Shown here: positions 42,848 to 55,455 of the stretch, piece by piece
How the letters are laid out: every line of letters starts with the position of its first letter
How positions within the stretch are numbered: the stretch's first letter is position 1
NCBI GenBank assembly: GCA_005656395.1
Contig: SRSI01000039.1
Location: forward strand, 1 to 64,000
Direction of reading: 5' to 3'
From: Strongyloides papillosus
Lineage: Eukaryota; Nematoda; Chromadorea; Rhabditida; Strongyloididae
Length of the DNA stretch: 64,000 nt
Notes under the pieces: generated by a model
The model's database searches: none
The model's input: only the letters and a program-made list of their open reading frames with translations
Told to the model about the DNA's origin: nothing
Program-made: the position numbers and the translations under genes

Positions 42848-43698
42848 TCGTGTGACGAGTCTTTTTTTAATCTTTTCTGTCAAAAAGGTAAAACACTATT
42901 CCAACCAATAAAATTGACCGAACATTCCCAAATAATTTATCTTCTTTATCTTTAATCTTTATATCTAGGAAAAGTCTATCATATTAAATGAAAAAGTATT
43001 TAATTTATACACTTATTGGAATTTGATCTTCAAAAAGAACTATTGTTACAGGAGCGCCAAAAATTTACTGAAATGACGATTAAAGTCTATATAAAAAATG
43101 ATAAAAATTCTACTTATTCTTTATTACAATGTTATCATTGTCTATTTTAACAAAAATATAATTTAATAATGTCATTATTCTAAGAATTTATTAAGATGTC
43201 ATTAATATTAAAAAATTGGAGATCAAATAAAAAATATGTATCAATTAATATAAGTGCATCATATATATCGTTTAACGTTATGATGATTTTAATATGTTAA
43301 AAACAAGTAAAAATTTAGTGTGTTCTTTTACCAACTAAATTAACAAAAGACTACATAAATATTGATAGCTTAAATCAAAAAACACTACTTAATAAATAAA
43401 ATTCCCTATTAGTAATTGAGTTATTATAAAATTTACAGCAATTATACATTTTCAAGAAATTAATGTTTAATCGAATTTTATAGTTATTAATACGCATATT
43501 CTTAGAATGTTGTCAAAATAAATTTTCAAATACACTCTTTCTATAATTCACAAGGTGATGGTTTCAATTGTAATCTTAATTGTCGTTTACCGCAATTTTT
43601 TTTGTCATTAATTTAATAGTCAAATTCTTTTTTTATAAATATAAATTGATATTATTACCTTGGAGTAGCGTTTTTCCGAGTATTTAGAAAATAATTTT
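42848..43698. other. AT-rich stretch between tRNA-Ile and tRNA-Thr
   Basis: Holds the two tRNA upstream regions at its edges and one stray half-motif CAAGGTGATGG near 43,551 like that of the CMC ends. No gene seen. Confidence 0.5.
42877..42907 (-). promoter_or_regulatory. Conserved tRNA upstream motif (tRNA-Ile copy)
   Basis: On the minus strand reads TTGGTTGGAATAGTG then TTTTACCTTTTTGACAG, ending 29 nt before tRNA position 1. A GACTCGTCAC block follows just before the gene. The same order and spacing occur at tRNA-Thr (43,699-43,728) and at the partial tRNA at the window end. Confidence 0.7.
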
Positions 43699-43728
43699 GG
43701 TTGGAGTAATGTTTTCCTTTTTTGACAG
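43699..43728 (+). promoter_or_regulatory. Conserved tRNA upstream motif (tRNA-Thr copy)
   Basis: GGTTGGAGTAATG then TTTTCCTTTTTTGACAG, ending 30 nt before tRNA-Thr. GACTCGCCAC follows at about -16. Probably an external Pol III promoter element and start-site region. Confidence 0.7.
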
Positions 43729-43758
43729 AAAAATGTGAAGAAATGACTCGCCACCGTA

Positions 43759-43830
43759 GCCTCATTGGCTCAGGGGCAGAGCGTCTGTCTAGTAAACAGA
43801 AGGTCGCTGGTTCGATTCCAGCATGAGGCA
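43759..43830 (+). tRNA. tRNA-Thr (AGU)
   Basis: Acceptor GCCTCAT/ATGAGGC is perfect. A box TGGCTCAGGGG, anticodon arm TCTGT-CTAGTAA-ACAGA (anticodon AGT) and B box GGTTCGATTCC, with A discriminator. Intronless. Shares its upstream region with the split tRNA-Ile and the partial gene at 63,991. Confidence 0.96.
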
Positions 43831-44031
43831 TCTTTTAGGGTCCTCGTTTTCATTATGTACAAAGAAAAACCGTTTTTGAATATTTAGTAGCTACTATTGT
43901 CAAGACATTTCGTATTATTGGTAAATAAGAGAACCCTTTCTTTATTCCGAAACAAATTAAAAAAAATGATTTTGTTTGTAATAAATATAAACAACAGTAA
44001 AGAGCAACAATATCGAAAAAAAAAGTTTACC

Positions 44032-44105
44032 AGCCTCATCCCGGGCTCGAACCGAGGACCTTATGATTAGAAGTCATACATTCTATCCAACTGAACTAAT
44101 GAGGC
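44032..44105 (-). tRNA. tRNA-Arg (UCU)
   Basis: On the minus strand the acceptor GCCTCAT/ATGAGGC, A box TAGTTCAGTTGG, anticodon arm TATGA-CTTCTAA-TCATA (anticodon TCT) and T arm CTCGG/CCGGG with loop TTCGAGC. The discriminator is U, unusual for tRNA-Arg. Its 5' flank carries copies of the palindrome CTCAAATTTGAG. Confidence 0.93.
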
Positions 44106-45838
44106 GATTCGGGGTACACCTGATTGGCTACCAATTCTTCTCAAATTTGAGAGTGTCATGGGAAAGTTGACAAAGATGTCTTAAATTTGAGAGTACCTTT
44201 TATAGTGAGAATAAACTCTATTCCAAAAAAAATAATTAAATTGTAAAGTTAATACTTGTCCAAGTACAATTAAAATTAGTAAAAAAATAAGTTTTAATAA
44301 TGATAAAACAACTGTTAAAATAAAACTCTTGAAAAATTTATTTTTTTCTACTATATACAACATTTTTAAAAGAATGAAATTACTATTTTATCAAATATAT
44401 GAATAAGAAACAATAACAATGAAATGATTAACTAATGTGACTTTAATCTCAGTTATCAAATCAAAAATAGTAATTTTTTAAAAATTCTGAAAATTCATTT
44501 GATATTTTTAATACTGCCAATTGAATATATAAAAAACAATGTTATATAATTTACCAGTTTTTTTATTGTTTTAAGTGAAAGAACGGTATATATAAGATAA
44601 AAGTTATAACTTTAGTATGTATAAAAAAGTTTAAGCAAATATATATGTATGTGATTCATGGATTAAAAGAGATCTTTTATTTTATCTATGTAGTAACACT
44701 TTTAGATTACATTTTATCAATTTCCTCTATTATATAATCAAATTTTCTTACTTTAGTATTTAAAATTACAGTTTTTTTAGGATTGTTGTAGAACTACAAT
44801 AAAAATTGTTAATAATGAAAAGAATTGATATTAACTGAAATATTACCACAAATTTGTGAATATATTAAAAATTTTGAAAATGGCTCTAGAAGCTCAAAAT
44901 ATAGCATTAAATGATGTTAAAGTAACTGGCATTCAATTGAGAAACTAACAAAAAAGCCCCATAGTAAATCTAGCGATTAGTAAAAATTGTCTATGTTGGA
45001 AAATTTCTTGTATAATTTTATATATTTTTGAATATTGTGTAGGGCCAATCTATTTATATATATACAAGAGATTTAAAAAAACGCTCTCAAATTTGAGAGT
45101 ATTTTAATAGGAAAAAAGAAAATCACTATACCAACAAGGCAAAAATTAAATAATTAATACTTGATCAAATCAAAGCAATAGAAATAAGTTATGATAATAT
45201 TATGAAAAAATTGATAAACTATAAAAAATAAAAATCAGGGAAATTTGTCTTTCAGAATTTGATAATTGGGCATCGTATATTATTTACTTGGTGGCCAATT
45301 AGATACTACTCGTTATTTCTCGAAAATACCATAATTTCGGGTCATACACGTGGTCTAACCTTCTAAATTTAATATGTCAATTAATATATAGTAATTATGT
45401 TGTAACTTAATGAGTATTTAAATATTTGTTTATTGGTTGTTTTAAAGCTTATTTATTATTAAATAAATAATAAATTAATTTCTGTCTTTCATAATGAGTA
45501 AAAGAAAGATTTGTTGAATATTTCTCTCATTTAACATGAAGGGAAAAATATAAATACTCTACTAACAGTTGCATAATAATATATTACACATTAAAAAAGA
45601 AAGAGAATTTGTGTAAAATATAAGGAACTTGTTTTATCAAATAAAATTCTAATTTTTTTACTGAAGACCAATTTCATCACAATTATTTTGCACCTAAAAA
45701 TTAAAACATTAATTATAATATTATTAAGTTTCTATATTTCTATGGTAGTATCTTTATTTTATGACTTGAGTTGTTTTCTACAATACATCTAAAAATATAA
45801 GATTATATTGTAATTTTATGTAAAATTATAAATACTGC
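44106..45838. other. AT-rich stretch with CTCAAATTTGAG palindromes and a duplicated flank
   Basis: TCTCAAATTTGAGAG at 44,137-44,151 and CTCTCAAATTTGAGAG at about 45,086 bracket ~950 bp, with a half copy near 44,187. The sequences following the second and third of these (about 44,195 onward and 45,100 onward) are similar (AATACTTG, AGTTTTAATAATGATAA-like blocks), suggesting a duplication or a short TIR element in the tRNA-Arg 5' flank. No gene seen. Confidence 0.4.
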
Positions 45839-46954
45839 GGCTAAAGCTCGGAATAATAGCGACCAGCGTCAAATTGTTTTTTAGTGGGGTTTTTTGAGTT
45901 AGAGGATATTCTAAGCATAGATAACGATAAATAAACATATTTTTTAGCATTTGCAGCTTATTTTTTTTGTGCAGCATTTGTGTTTTAGAGTGGTTTTTTT
46001 AAATGTTTTGGCATTATAAGCATATGTTATTCGATATCGACATCGTGCTTGGCGAAATCAATGATGTAGGTAACACAATATAAATTGAATGATCAAAATT
46101 ATTTTAAAAGATAAGATATCAAAATTATCAAATATCAAAATCATATGATTTATATACCATAACAATCCATTAGTGATATTTATCTTCTTATAATGAGGTT
46201 TTGAGAAATACTAAATATCTCAAAGGAATGACTTATTTCTTTATACATGAATAACAATAAATAAACATATTTCAAAGCATTTAAGCAATTTTTTTTACAG
46301 CATTTGTGTTTTTGAGTAGACTTTTTGATTTTTTTAAAGTAAATGAACTAGTTTCATTTATTTTTTGATAAAGCTAAAGCATTGCATTCACTAGCAAGCA
46401 CTGCTATAATTTTCACCTCATATAAATGTAATTAATTATTATTAATTGGTAGCCTTTATGAGAGACGTCGGGTTAAAGTTGATTAGTATTAGAAAAACTG
46501 AGGTGCAACCTTGAAACCTTAATAATTCCTGGATCTTTTTCTAACTAGTAAAGCAACTGGTGAACTCGTCTGCCTATCTAAGTGATGTTGATTATCAGTA
46601 CTGAAATTCTATCAAATGGATCTTTGACTATCATCTTTGTTTTGATTTGTAAGCATTTTTGATTTTTTTACTGGGAAGTTTATTTTTTTTGTAAAATTTT
46701 TATTTTTTTAAAAAATCCCCTGTTATTTTTATTAAATTCCATTTTTCTAATAATTTTTAGTTAATTTAATTGAAAGAAATTTTGAAAAAATCTAGATTTT
46801 TTTAAGTAAAAAAATATATTTTAATTTTTAAAAATTTATAAAAATAATAAAGATGTTTGTTAATTTTAATATTTATTTTTAAAAGACCATAAAAGTAAAA
46901 AATAAATTGATTACAATCAAAAACTTTTGGTCGCTCTTATTCCGACCTAACTCC
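45839..46954. mobile_element. TIR element, non-autonomous, class unknown
   Basis: Inverted ends GGCTAAAGCTCGGAATAATA and GGAGTTAGGTCGGAATAAGA, both followed by GCGACCA. The interior has direct repeats (ATAAATAAACATATTT near 45,927 and 46,258; TTTTACAGCATTTGTGTTTT-like) and no intact frame. I could not see a target duplication. Confidence 0.6.
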
Positions 46955-47292
46955 AAAAATGATTAAAAAAAATATACTACGACACGGAAAAAGTAGATAA
47001 GACAACAACACACTTTACTAATTATAATGAAGACGATTAAGTAGATTTTAGATGATTTAACATTCTCAATTAAGAAGAAAGGTATAATAAATTAGTCACA
47101 ATTAGCTGTAATATTAATTACATCAGTAACAAAAAGTTTTAAATCAACAGTTGAATATTTGGTTGTAATCTCTGATCTTAAGCTTTAATTTAAATGTTGT
47201 GTTCTTTGATTTCTTCAAAATCTAACATCTCTTCAATTTTCTTATTATATAAACTTTTCTGGTAGTGTAGATTCTTAAAACTGTTTATAGAA

Positions 47293-49010
47293 TCTATAAT
47301 AAAAAGAAATAAAAAAATTGTCTCTCTCACAACTTCTTTTAAATAAAATCGATTTTTATTAGTAAATAGCCAAGAGTTATGTTATTTTTAACTAGTAGGC
47401 CTGAGTCAGTTTGGAAAATTTTCGGTCAAAATTTGGTCAAGTTATTCTTAAAAACAGCTTTTTTGACCCCTTCTTTAATATAGTTTTGTTCAGAAAATAA
47501 ACTTTCTTTAAAGTTAATAAAATAATTTGATTAGTATGTCATCATAAAAGTTACAATTTCAGAATAGAGCGGAAACGCAATACTTTAGAAATTTACTGAA
47601 ACTGGTTAAGGTAATGACCAAAGAATGATAACCTTTTTGGAAAAAAACTTTAAAGTTAAAAAACTTTAATTTATTGATAATTTAATAGAAACGAATAAAA
47701 TAATGTTTGTTATAAAGATCTAAATCTAACATAAAGAAGATAGTCTCGCGAAGTTTATAGCTTAATAACGAAAGACGTTATTTTTAATTAAATGCCAACA
47801 AATTCGCTATTTTTTTCACAAAAATCAATTTTGGCTTCAGTCTTATTTTCTTCCAACCTAATCCATTTTTATGATAAGATAGTAGTTAAATGTATTTTGC
47901 TCTCAGTGCGGAAAATGTGTCATAAAACTTTTGGTTCACACAAATTAGAAATTCCGCAATTTAAAATTGCAATATAATGCAAATATTCGTATAATTCACT
48001 AAAAGATATAACGACAATTTTGAGAATTCTGTAATACAATTATATTAATTTTTGTATAGGCACAATTTTAGATAGAAATGTTATACATTTTTAAGTGAAA
48101 TTGTATAACAATTAAATACATCTTTGTAAAAATTCATTTTTTGTAAATGTAATACACTTCTACACAAGTTGTTAAGTACATCTTAAATAAATGAAATTTG
48201 AATTTGTGCGTTCATAAGTAAAAAAGTGCATTTAAAAAACAGTACTTTTTAGGACATATTTTTGTACACTTTGGTTTCAGAAATAACTCTTTTAGAAGTT
48301 GAAGAAATTTTTTGATTAATGATACATTTGAAAGGTGCAAGTATGGAACAAGGGTGAAACTGAGTAGTAAAAAAATTAATAAAAAATCATTCAAGTTATG
48401 GACCAAAATGTTACGACAATTAAATAAAAATTAAAATTTCTTAGTGTTATAACCTTATGAAAAGTTGTTTAAAGTAAAGAAAACTAAATGTAGAACATAG
48501 ATCAAAGTCTGATTTAATATACAAAGCCATAACGAAGTTTGTAGCATAGAAACGAAAGAAACTAATTTAGGTAATAATTTTATTTGGTTTTTCTTATTTA
48601 TATATTTGTAAAATTAAAGTAATTATGCAGTTTATAGAAAAATGATATTAAGTCGTTTATACCGATTTCAGAAATATAGTAAAAAGTCAATTACTTAATT
48701 GCTTGACATTGTTCAATTATCAGTTTTTATTCATTTTTTAGATATAAAAAATTTCTTTTTATTGAATAAATATTTTATTTAATTAAACTGCTTCAATAAA
48801 TTGGACGTTATAAAATGATTTTCAAACTCAAAAATATTTCAAACATCAGTATATAATAACAGTGTATTTTCGGTCATTTTCCTTCTCTAGAAATGTGTAA
48901 TTCAATAGAACAAATTTTTATACAAACATTTTGAATAATAAGTTAATATAAAAACAATTTTATAAAAAAATATACTCTGCGGATCAGCCCTGACTCGCCG
49001 AAAACGAGTC
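47293..49010 (+). mobile_element. Helitron-like element copy, plus orientation
   Basis: Starts TCTATAATAAAAAGAAATAA followed by TTGTCTCTCTCACAACTTC, and ends with the hairpin GACTCGCCGAAAACGAGTC (48,992-49,010). Internal units match the other copies in reverse order. About 47,960-48,235 is unlike the family and may be an insert. No coding capacity. Confidence 0.55.
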
Positions 49011-49179
49011 TAAAGTAAGCTCTATTAAAATAATATAAAATATAGTGTATTGATAAAGGAAAAGCCTGCTCTGCGTGAAAGTTGCAACGACCGATGCGAA
49101 ACTACGGCTTGTTTTTTTATTCAATGTCAATCACCTTGTTTCTTGTATAAAGTTTTAATTATAGCGAAGCAGCTAAAAT

Positions 49180-50696
49180 GATGCAATGTTCAAGTAAAAA
49201 ATTAAATTGGAAAAATAAAAAATAAAAATTGTATAGAAAATTCTGTAAAGAAATCAAAAGGAACAAAATAAACATTCAAAAAGAATCTTTACCATTAAAA
49301 AATGTATTTTATCAATAAGAGAATAAAAAATGTACTGTATGAGATTTCAGCTATGAATGTATCCTTTTTTATTTTCTCTAAAAAATATCTCTCAGATGAT
49401 CTTTTGGTCAATTAAAGTGATCAAAAGACATCTATTTTATATTGTTGTATATTAAAATGTTATATTAATAACAATTGTTAGCTATTTCTCCAATAAACTC
49501 ATTTATTTTGGTTTGTTCTGAATGTCCTAATATTTCTTTTCTTTATCAAACTTGTTTTATGAAATTTTTTAAAAAATGTGCCTACTTCCTCATCTTTTTA
49601 TGACTCAAAGTTATAAAATTAACTAATAAAAAATGTTGATTTTACAAAAAAAATTACTTTTTATAAAATCTCTACTATTTCTTCATTCTCGATGACCTGA
49701 CTACTAATTTCTATATGGGACGTCAATTTTTGAGATCGTATGTGTTCTGTATCATAAATGAAGTGTAGGATGTTACTTTGGATGATTTTTCTTTCACTTA
49801 CATGATAGAAAAACATCTATATCTATTTATTCTCGATGATTTGACTACTAGTTTCTGTATAGGGTGTACAATTTTAGAGATCGTGTGAATTCTATAACAG
49901 ACTTGAAGTTTGGAATGTTACTTCTGATGATTTTTCAATCACTAACGTGATAAAAAAACGTCTATTTCCCAATTTCATTCTTTATGAACTAAAGATAATT
50001 TCTGTATAAGGTGAGATATTTTTGCAGTGCATCTTTAAGAGAATGCAAAGCTCAAGAAGAAAGTGATTCTGTAATAAACTTTAAGAAAAAAAGAGAAATC
50101 TTAGAATGCATCGCTATTTTCCTATCTTCTTTTAACTCAAAGTTAAGAATTACCTTATAAAAATGTTAATTTTACATATCAATTGTTATTATATGTAGAA
50201 CTTTAAATATTTTTTAATTCTTGATGGCCATATTGTGTGATAGTTAAAAAAGATACTCTTTTTATCGTATGACCATTTTATTGAATGAAATTTTAAAGAA
50301 TTCATCGCAAACTCTTCTGTATCTAATGGCTGTTCTTTTATGTTTGAGCGCAGTAGAAAGTGATTTTTTAGTAGTAAAAAATGTTTATTAGGTGAATTGT
50401 TTATTTTTTTTAATTAATGTATATATAAATGTATATTTTTATTAAAATAATTGTTATTATTCGGTAAATAAGTGTTAATATTAGTTAAATGACTGAATTG
50501 TACAATATTTAAATGGTAATCGTTTTCCTTTTTATTTTATTAATTCTCGATTACTTTATACCAGTTTTATACGGTATTCTATACTTGCAGTGCATTTTAA
50601 TTAGAGTCAATGAGACAGTAAAAAGGTATAAAATTTTAATAAAATATCAAAACACAAAACAATTAAAATTCTTTCAAAATATAAAAATCTTATATA
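49180..50696. repeat. Diverged tandem (~145 bp) and direct repeats
   Basis: ATTCTCGATGACCTGACTAC near 49,686, ATTCTCGATGATTTGACTAC near 49,829 and a weaker third copy near 49,972 mark tandem units. The 49,390-49,620 block (TGATCAAAAGACATCTATTT, TTCTCCAATAAACTC, CCTAATATTTCTTTTC) recurs diverged at 51,570-51,800. No gene. Confidence 0.5.
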
Positions 50697-50777
50697 CAGT
50701 AGTCCCCCCGTATCCGCGGTTTCGTTATCCGCGGTAGTCTCAAGAACCAATCTACCGCGGATACGGGGGGACAACTG
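50697..50777. mobile_element. 81-bp pogo/Tigger-type palindromic MITE
   Basis: CAGTAGTCCCCCCGTATCCG at one end and CAGTTGTCCCCCCGTATCCG at the other, flanked by TA. An inner CCGCGG occurs on both arms. The CAGT...CCCC...TATCCGCGG pattern is typical of pogo/Tigger TIRs. GC-rich against a very AT-rich background and able to form a near-complete hairpin. Confidence 0.8.
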
Positions 50778-53115
50778 TAAATAATTTCTATCATACAATA
50801 CAATTCTTATATATTAAAAATCTCACATATATATAAAATCTTAATTCTCATAAAAATCTTTTGTTATTCTGAATCAGACTTAAGCTATGCAATATTCTTC
50901 ATCTTCTTTCTTTTTTAAGGGAAAAAATTGAATGCGTCGCAGCTTTTCCTCTTCTTTTAACCAGTAAAATAAAAATCTACTACTTAAAAATATTATTTTA
51001 AAATCTTATATAAATTTTTTCACAGTCGAGATAAAAGAACTAGTTTATTTGTTACTTTTTTAAATTAACTAATAATTTTCATAATTGTTTATTAATATTT
51101 TTTACTATCTGTTAAATAATTTTTTATTTTTTAACCAATTATTTATATTAGTTTAAAATTGTTATATTATTAGTAGAAACTATTTATTTACTACATATAA
51201 ACTTTTTTATTCTGGTTACTTCTTGACGATCTAATACTAATTATTGTTTTTAAAATTATTATTGTGGAAATTTTTAGGATGTGTCAATGTGCCTCTGTAA
51301 AGTTTTTAGTGAAATAAAATAGTTTTCTGTGTTTAAAATTCTTTATTCTCAATTAAAAATGATACTTTTTTTAAGATTAGCACTATCTCGTATTTTTTTA
51401 CTATCACGTAATGTATATAAAATGGTTTTTTGGAAAGAAAAATGTATTGTATAATACATTTGGAAGGTAAAAATAGATTATTAATGATATATCTTTTTCT
51501 ATAATTGTGTGTCAGACTTCGCTGTACATGTACATTTTTTCATTCTTTATAAAAAAATTACTGTTAATCGATCTTTCGATCACTTACATTAGTCAAAAGA
51601 CAATCTATTATATATTTTTATATATTAAAATTGTTAAGTAGTATAATTGTCGTATATTAAAATTGTTATATTAATAATAATTTTTTTGTTTCTCCAATAA
51701 ATCTTTTTCTTTTGGTTAATTCTCGATATTCTAACATCTTTCTCCTTGTCAACTTTCCCACATTTTTTTGCCTCAAATTCAAAATACTTACTACTTTATA
51801 ATTGTACATTTTAATGTTTAATTACTATTATTTATTTATATTAATTAGAATTTTCTATAATTAGTTAATTTCTTTTAAATAAACATTCTATTACTTGTTG
51901 CTCTTTTTTATTCTCGATAATCAACTACTTTTGTTATGCATCAGACTTAAAAATTGAGTATAAACTTGTCGGAATGATCAAAAACAATGTTAAAGCTTAT
52001 GTTAATTGATTAAGCACACAGGTTTTTTTTCAGTACTTGTTTCAAGTTATCGATAGTTACTTCTATTATGCTTTGTTTTGCAGTCAATTTTGTTAAAATT
52101 CTTTACCATTGTTTAAAACTATTAGTTGTTTTCTATCGGACTTAGGGAAAATCATTTGGAATAGTCCGCGTTCTAGTGTATCTAATGGATTTTCTTTGTT
52201 GTGTTTTGTCATTAAATAATGTTATTTTGCATTAAAATTCATTTTTTTTTGTTTAAAAATTTTTTATGAAAATTAATAGATATGGTGAATGAATTTTTCT
52301 ATTCTTTATTTTATTGTCATGATCTTTATTTTTATTAATTAATTATTATTTTTTTAATTTTATTTCACTTAGCTTAGTTATTTTACCAACTCTCGATAAC
52401 CAAAATGTTATGTGTAGTCGAAATTTTTACACGAATCACATAGAGAATTCTCTTTTAGGTATACATTAAGCTCTTTTTTATTGACTATTTTATTAGTCAA
52501 TTATAAAGGTGATACGTTTATAAATGTGCTGTTTTATTTAAAAAATGGTTAATTTTTTATTTCAAACAATATTACTGATGTTAATGTCTTTTTTATTTAA
52601 AAGTGTTTAATTTGTTTAAAATATCAATTTATTATATGTTTTTATCAAAAAATTGCATCTTAATTCTAAAAAAGAAATTATAATACATTTTGTTATTTAA
52701 ATTATGTATTCTACACAATTTGCTTTTTCATATGTTTTTTACAATTAAACGTAAAATATTAAAACAGTGGATTTTTTATATTGTTTTGGTAATAATTTAT
52801 TGTAAAATATGCATTGTTAAATGCTTTCCAGAAATTACTTCATGATTATGTTGTATATTAGTATTGTTATATACTATACATATGCATTAATATGTATACA
52901 TATTACTTTATATATTTTTTTAATGTAGCCAATCTTTTAACTATTGTATATTACTTATTGAGATTGTTAACTACTTTTTCTACTGTTGTTAAATCGTGAT
53001 GAAGTTAATGTTACTTTTACATTAAATTCTGTATACTTTGCTGATACTCATAACTAATATGCATTAATTAATGCTGTTCAACATTTTCCATAAAATGTTT
53101 TATCTGTCAAGAAAA
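50778..53115. other. AT-rich decayed repeat, no gene
   Basis: Contains the second copy of the 49.4-49.6 kb block (51,570-51,800). Otherwise T-rich sequence without supported frames. Confidence 0.45.
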
Positions 53116-53790
53116 TCAAAGTTTATTCACATTTAAAAATATTAAGAGACAACAAAAATTGTTGTAAACGACGCAAAATATTGAGTTACTGCATAAATTT
53201 GTTTTTTTTTAAATATGTATGTTTGATATTTTAAAGTAATGTCACTGTTCTGTTCTTAATATTTTTTATGATATTATGCTCATTTTAGAGCCTAACTTGT
53301 TCTTTTATAGTATATAATGAAATATATTATCCGATATTATTTTAGTATTAGCACTTTTTTAAATTAACATACTTTAAAGTTTATTTATTATAAACAAAAG
53401 TGTATAATATTTTCTATAACTTTTCATAAGTTCGATTTGTAAATTACCTTAAAAAACATTATAGAAAAATTTAGGTTATCAGATAAATATAATTTAATAG
53501 AAAAATATAATTTATAATAATAAAAACTATCGAAACATATTGAAAAAATACTTATGGTATGTTTAATAAATGCTCTTTATGACGGCATTTATAATTTTAC
53601 ACAATAATAAATATTGTCTTGTAATGAATTGTAGAAAGTAACTTAAATTTTAAGATAGAGGTAATATTCTAGAAAAATATCAACTTATTTTAGTAATTTC
53701 TTAACTATCGCTATAACTTTTAGACACGAAACAAATGGGATAAAATTATTTTCAAGTCAAAAAAATTAGCTTTTTGATAGATGAAACAAA
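53116..53790 (+). repeat. Fossil copy of the 15.3-kb TIR family
   Basis: Shares ACGCAAAATATTGAGTTACTG, ATTTTTTATGATATTATGCT, ACTTGTTCTTTTATAGTATA and AACTTTTCATAAGTTCGATT with 15,330-15,800 and 16,490-16,760, but lacks the inner inverted-repeat insertion. Ends are no longer recognisable. Confidence 0.6.
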
Positions 53791-54091
53791 ATTACTATAT
53801 TTTATAATGATTTGTGTTTTTTTATATGTAATTTATTGTTATATAACTGTTAGTGAGGTATTTATATTTTTTTAAAATAATTGAGGGAAAGAGTCAAAAT
53901 AGCTGTTTTTTTACTCATTATGAAAAATATTAATTATATTTTTTTTTGATAATAAATTAGATTAAAAATAATCAATTTAACAAATATTTCATTGTTTTTT
54001 AAACTGAAACATAATTGTTATATATAAAATAAGTTACTAGATAAAATATACTACATGTAAGAGCGAAAAAAATTGGTGTATTTGAAATATC

Positions 54092-54163
54092 GCGTTTATG
54101 GTGTAATGGTCAGCATGGCCGCCTTCCAAGCGGCCGATTCGGGTTCGATTCCCGATAAACGCA
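54092..54163 (+). tRNA. tRNA-Gly (UCC)
   Basis: Acceptor GCGTTTA/TAAACGC, A box TGGTGTAATGG, anticodon arm GCCGC-CTTCCAA-GCGGC (anticodon TCC) and B box GGTTCGATTCC, with A discriminator. Lacks the upstream motif of the tRNA-Thr group. Confidence 0.96.
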
Positions 54164-55408
54164 TCTACAGACTTTTTCCAAATAAAATTGTGTATTTTGT
54201 TTACTAATTTATATTTACTATATTTTATTACTATTATCAAACCATTTTATGTGACTTTTCTGTAAAATAATATGTTATTTTATAAATAAATAATTTTTTT
54301 CATATCTACTTTACTCTTATGTGAAAAATACATTCAAAATGAAATTATTAGAGAACTTTAATTCTATTTCCTTTGCATCTTTGTCAGTATGGTCTTTCGT
54401 ATAATGTTTTATAACAGCAAAATAACTAACTATATAATCAAATTGCTACAATTTGTTAATGAATTATTACCAATAAATTGTTTATTATCAAATTTATAAA
54501 TCTGTAATTTAGTGATCATTTATAAAATACCGTTTTCTGCAACAAAATTTATCTAGGACATTTTTAAGATTCAAAAAATGAACACAATATATAAAGTTTT
54601 TGATAATAAAAAAATTCACTAGTGAAAAAAAACTTATCTAAATTAACTAAATGTAATTTGGTCATTTTTAAATATTTTGTTGTTTAAAAACAATTGTTCT
54701 TCTAACTGAAAACTTTCTATCAGGAATAAAGTTTGACAATATCTTATTTGATCTTTCAATAGTAGATAAAAATTTATTTAAGTTATTTTCTAACTCCATA
54801 CAACCTTTCATAGTAAGAATTTGTAGTTAATTTGATGCCTTTTTACCAGCAGTAAAATTGAATGGAAAGAGTAAATTAAAAGAATGTGTAGTATGTCAAT
54901 TATTATTGGAGATTCAATGATGTAGAAATCCAGATTTTAACGTGAAAAAATTATTTATCATTATCAAAGTAAGAAGATTAAAAAGCTTTAATTAACTTTA
55001 TTTGCTATCTCTAATATAGAGTAGTAAAGAAAAAATCAAAATGTCATTTGTAGTTGACAATTTCTTAGTTACATAAAAATCTGGAACTCAATCAATTCTG
55101 ATTGGCAATCAAATTTCGAAATAATTGTAGGTATAAAATGCAGCCAAATACTTCTTTATTTTTAATAAAAATATCTACAAATTTTATTTATAAAGCAATT
55201 ATATAGTTTGTTGACAAATTTGAACTTACCGTTTTTAAATGATTCTCAAGTCGTTTATGTACCAAATTTTTTATATATCAACAAATATTAAATAAAATGA
55301 TTATTATTTACACTTATTAGATGCTTAATTATAAAAATATTTCAAAAAAAATGCCAAAAAAAATTCTAAAAATTCTGAGCTTGAAAATATCCCAGAAGGC
55401 TCCTGGTA
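54164..55408. other. AT-rich intergenic stretch
   Basis: I see no gene, RNA or repeat I can support. Confidence 0.5.
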
Positions 55409-55455
55409 TCTCTGGTAGTATAGTGGTAAGTATCCGCGCCTGTCACGTGCGAGAC
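55409..55455 (+). pseudogene. tRNA-Asp (GUC), 5' part, split by transposon
   Basis: TCTCTGG acceptor strand, A box TAGTATAGTGG, anticodon stem CGCGC, loop CTGTCAC (anticodon GTC) and GTGCG, then AGAC where it is broken. The 3' part resumes at 56,421 with the duplicated GTGCGAGAC. Confidence 0.93.

Noticed and set aside
49050..49115. Structured Pol III RNA ending in T7 (AAGCC...GGCTTG then TTTTTTT)
   Set aside because: A short stem can be drawn, but there are no A or B boxes, no similarity to U6, Y or 7SL RNA, and the CTCTGCG piece repeats part of the adjacent Helitron-like end.
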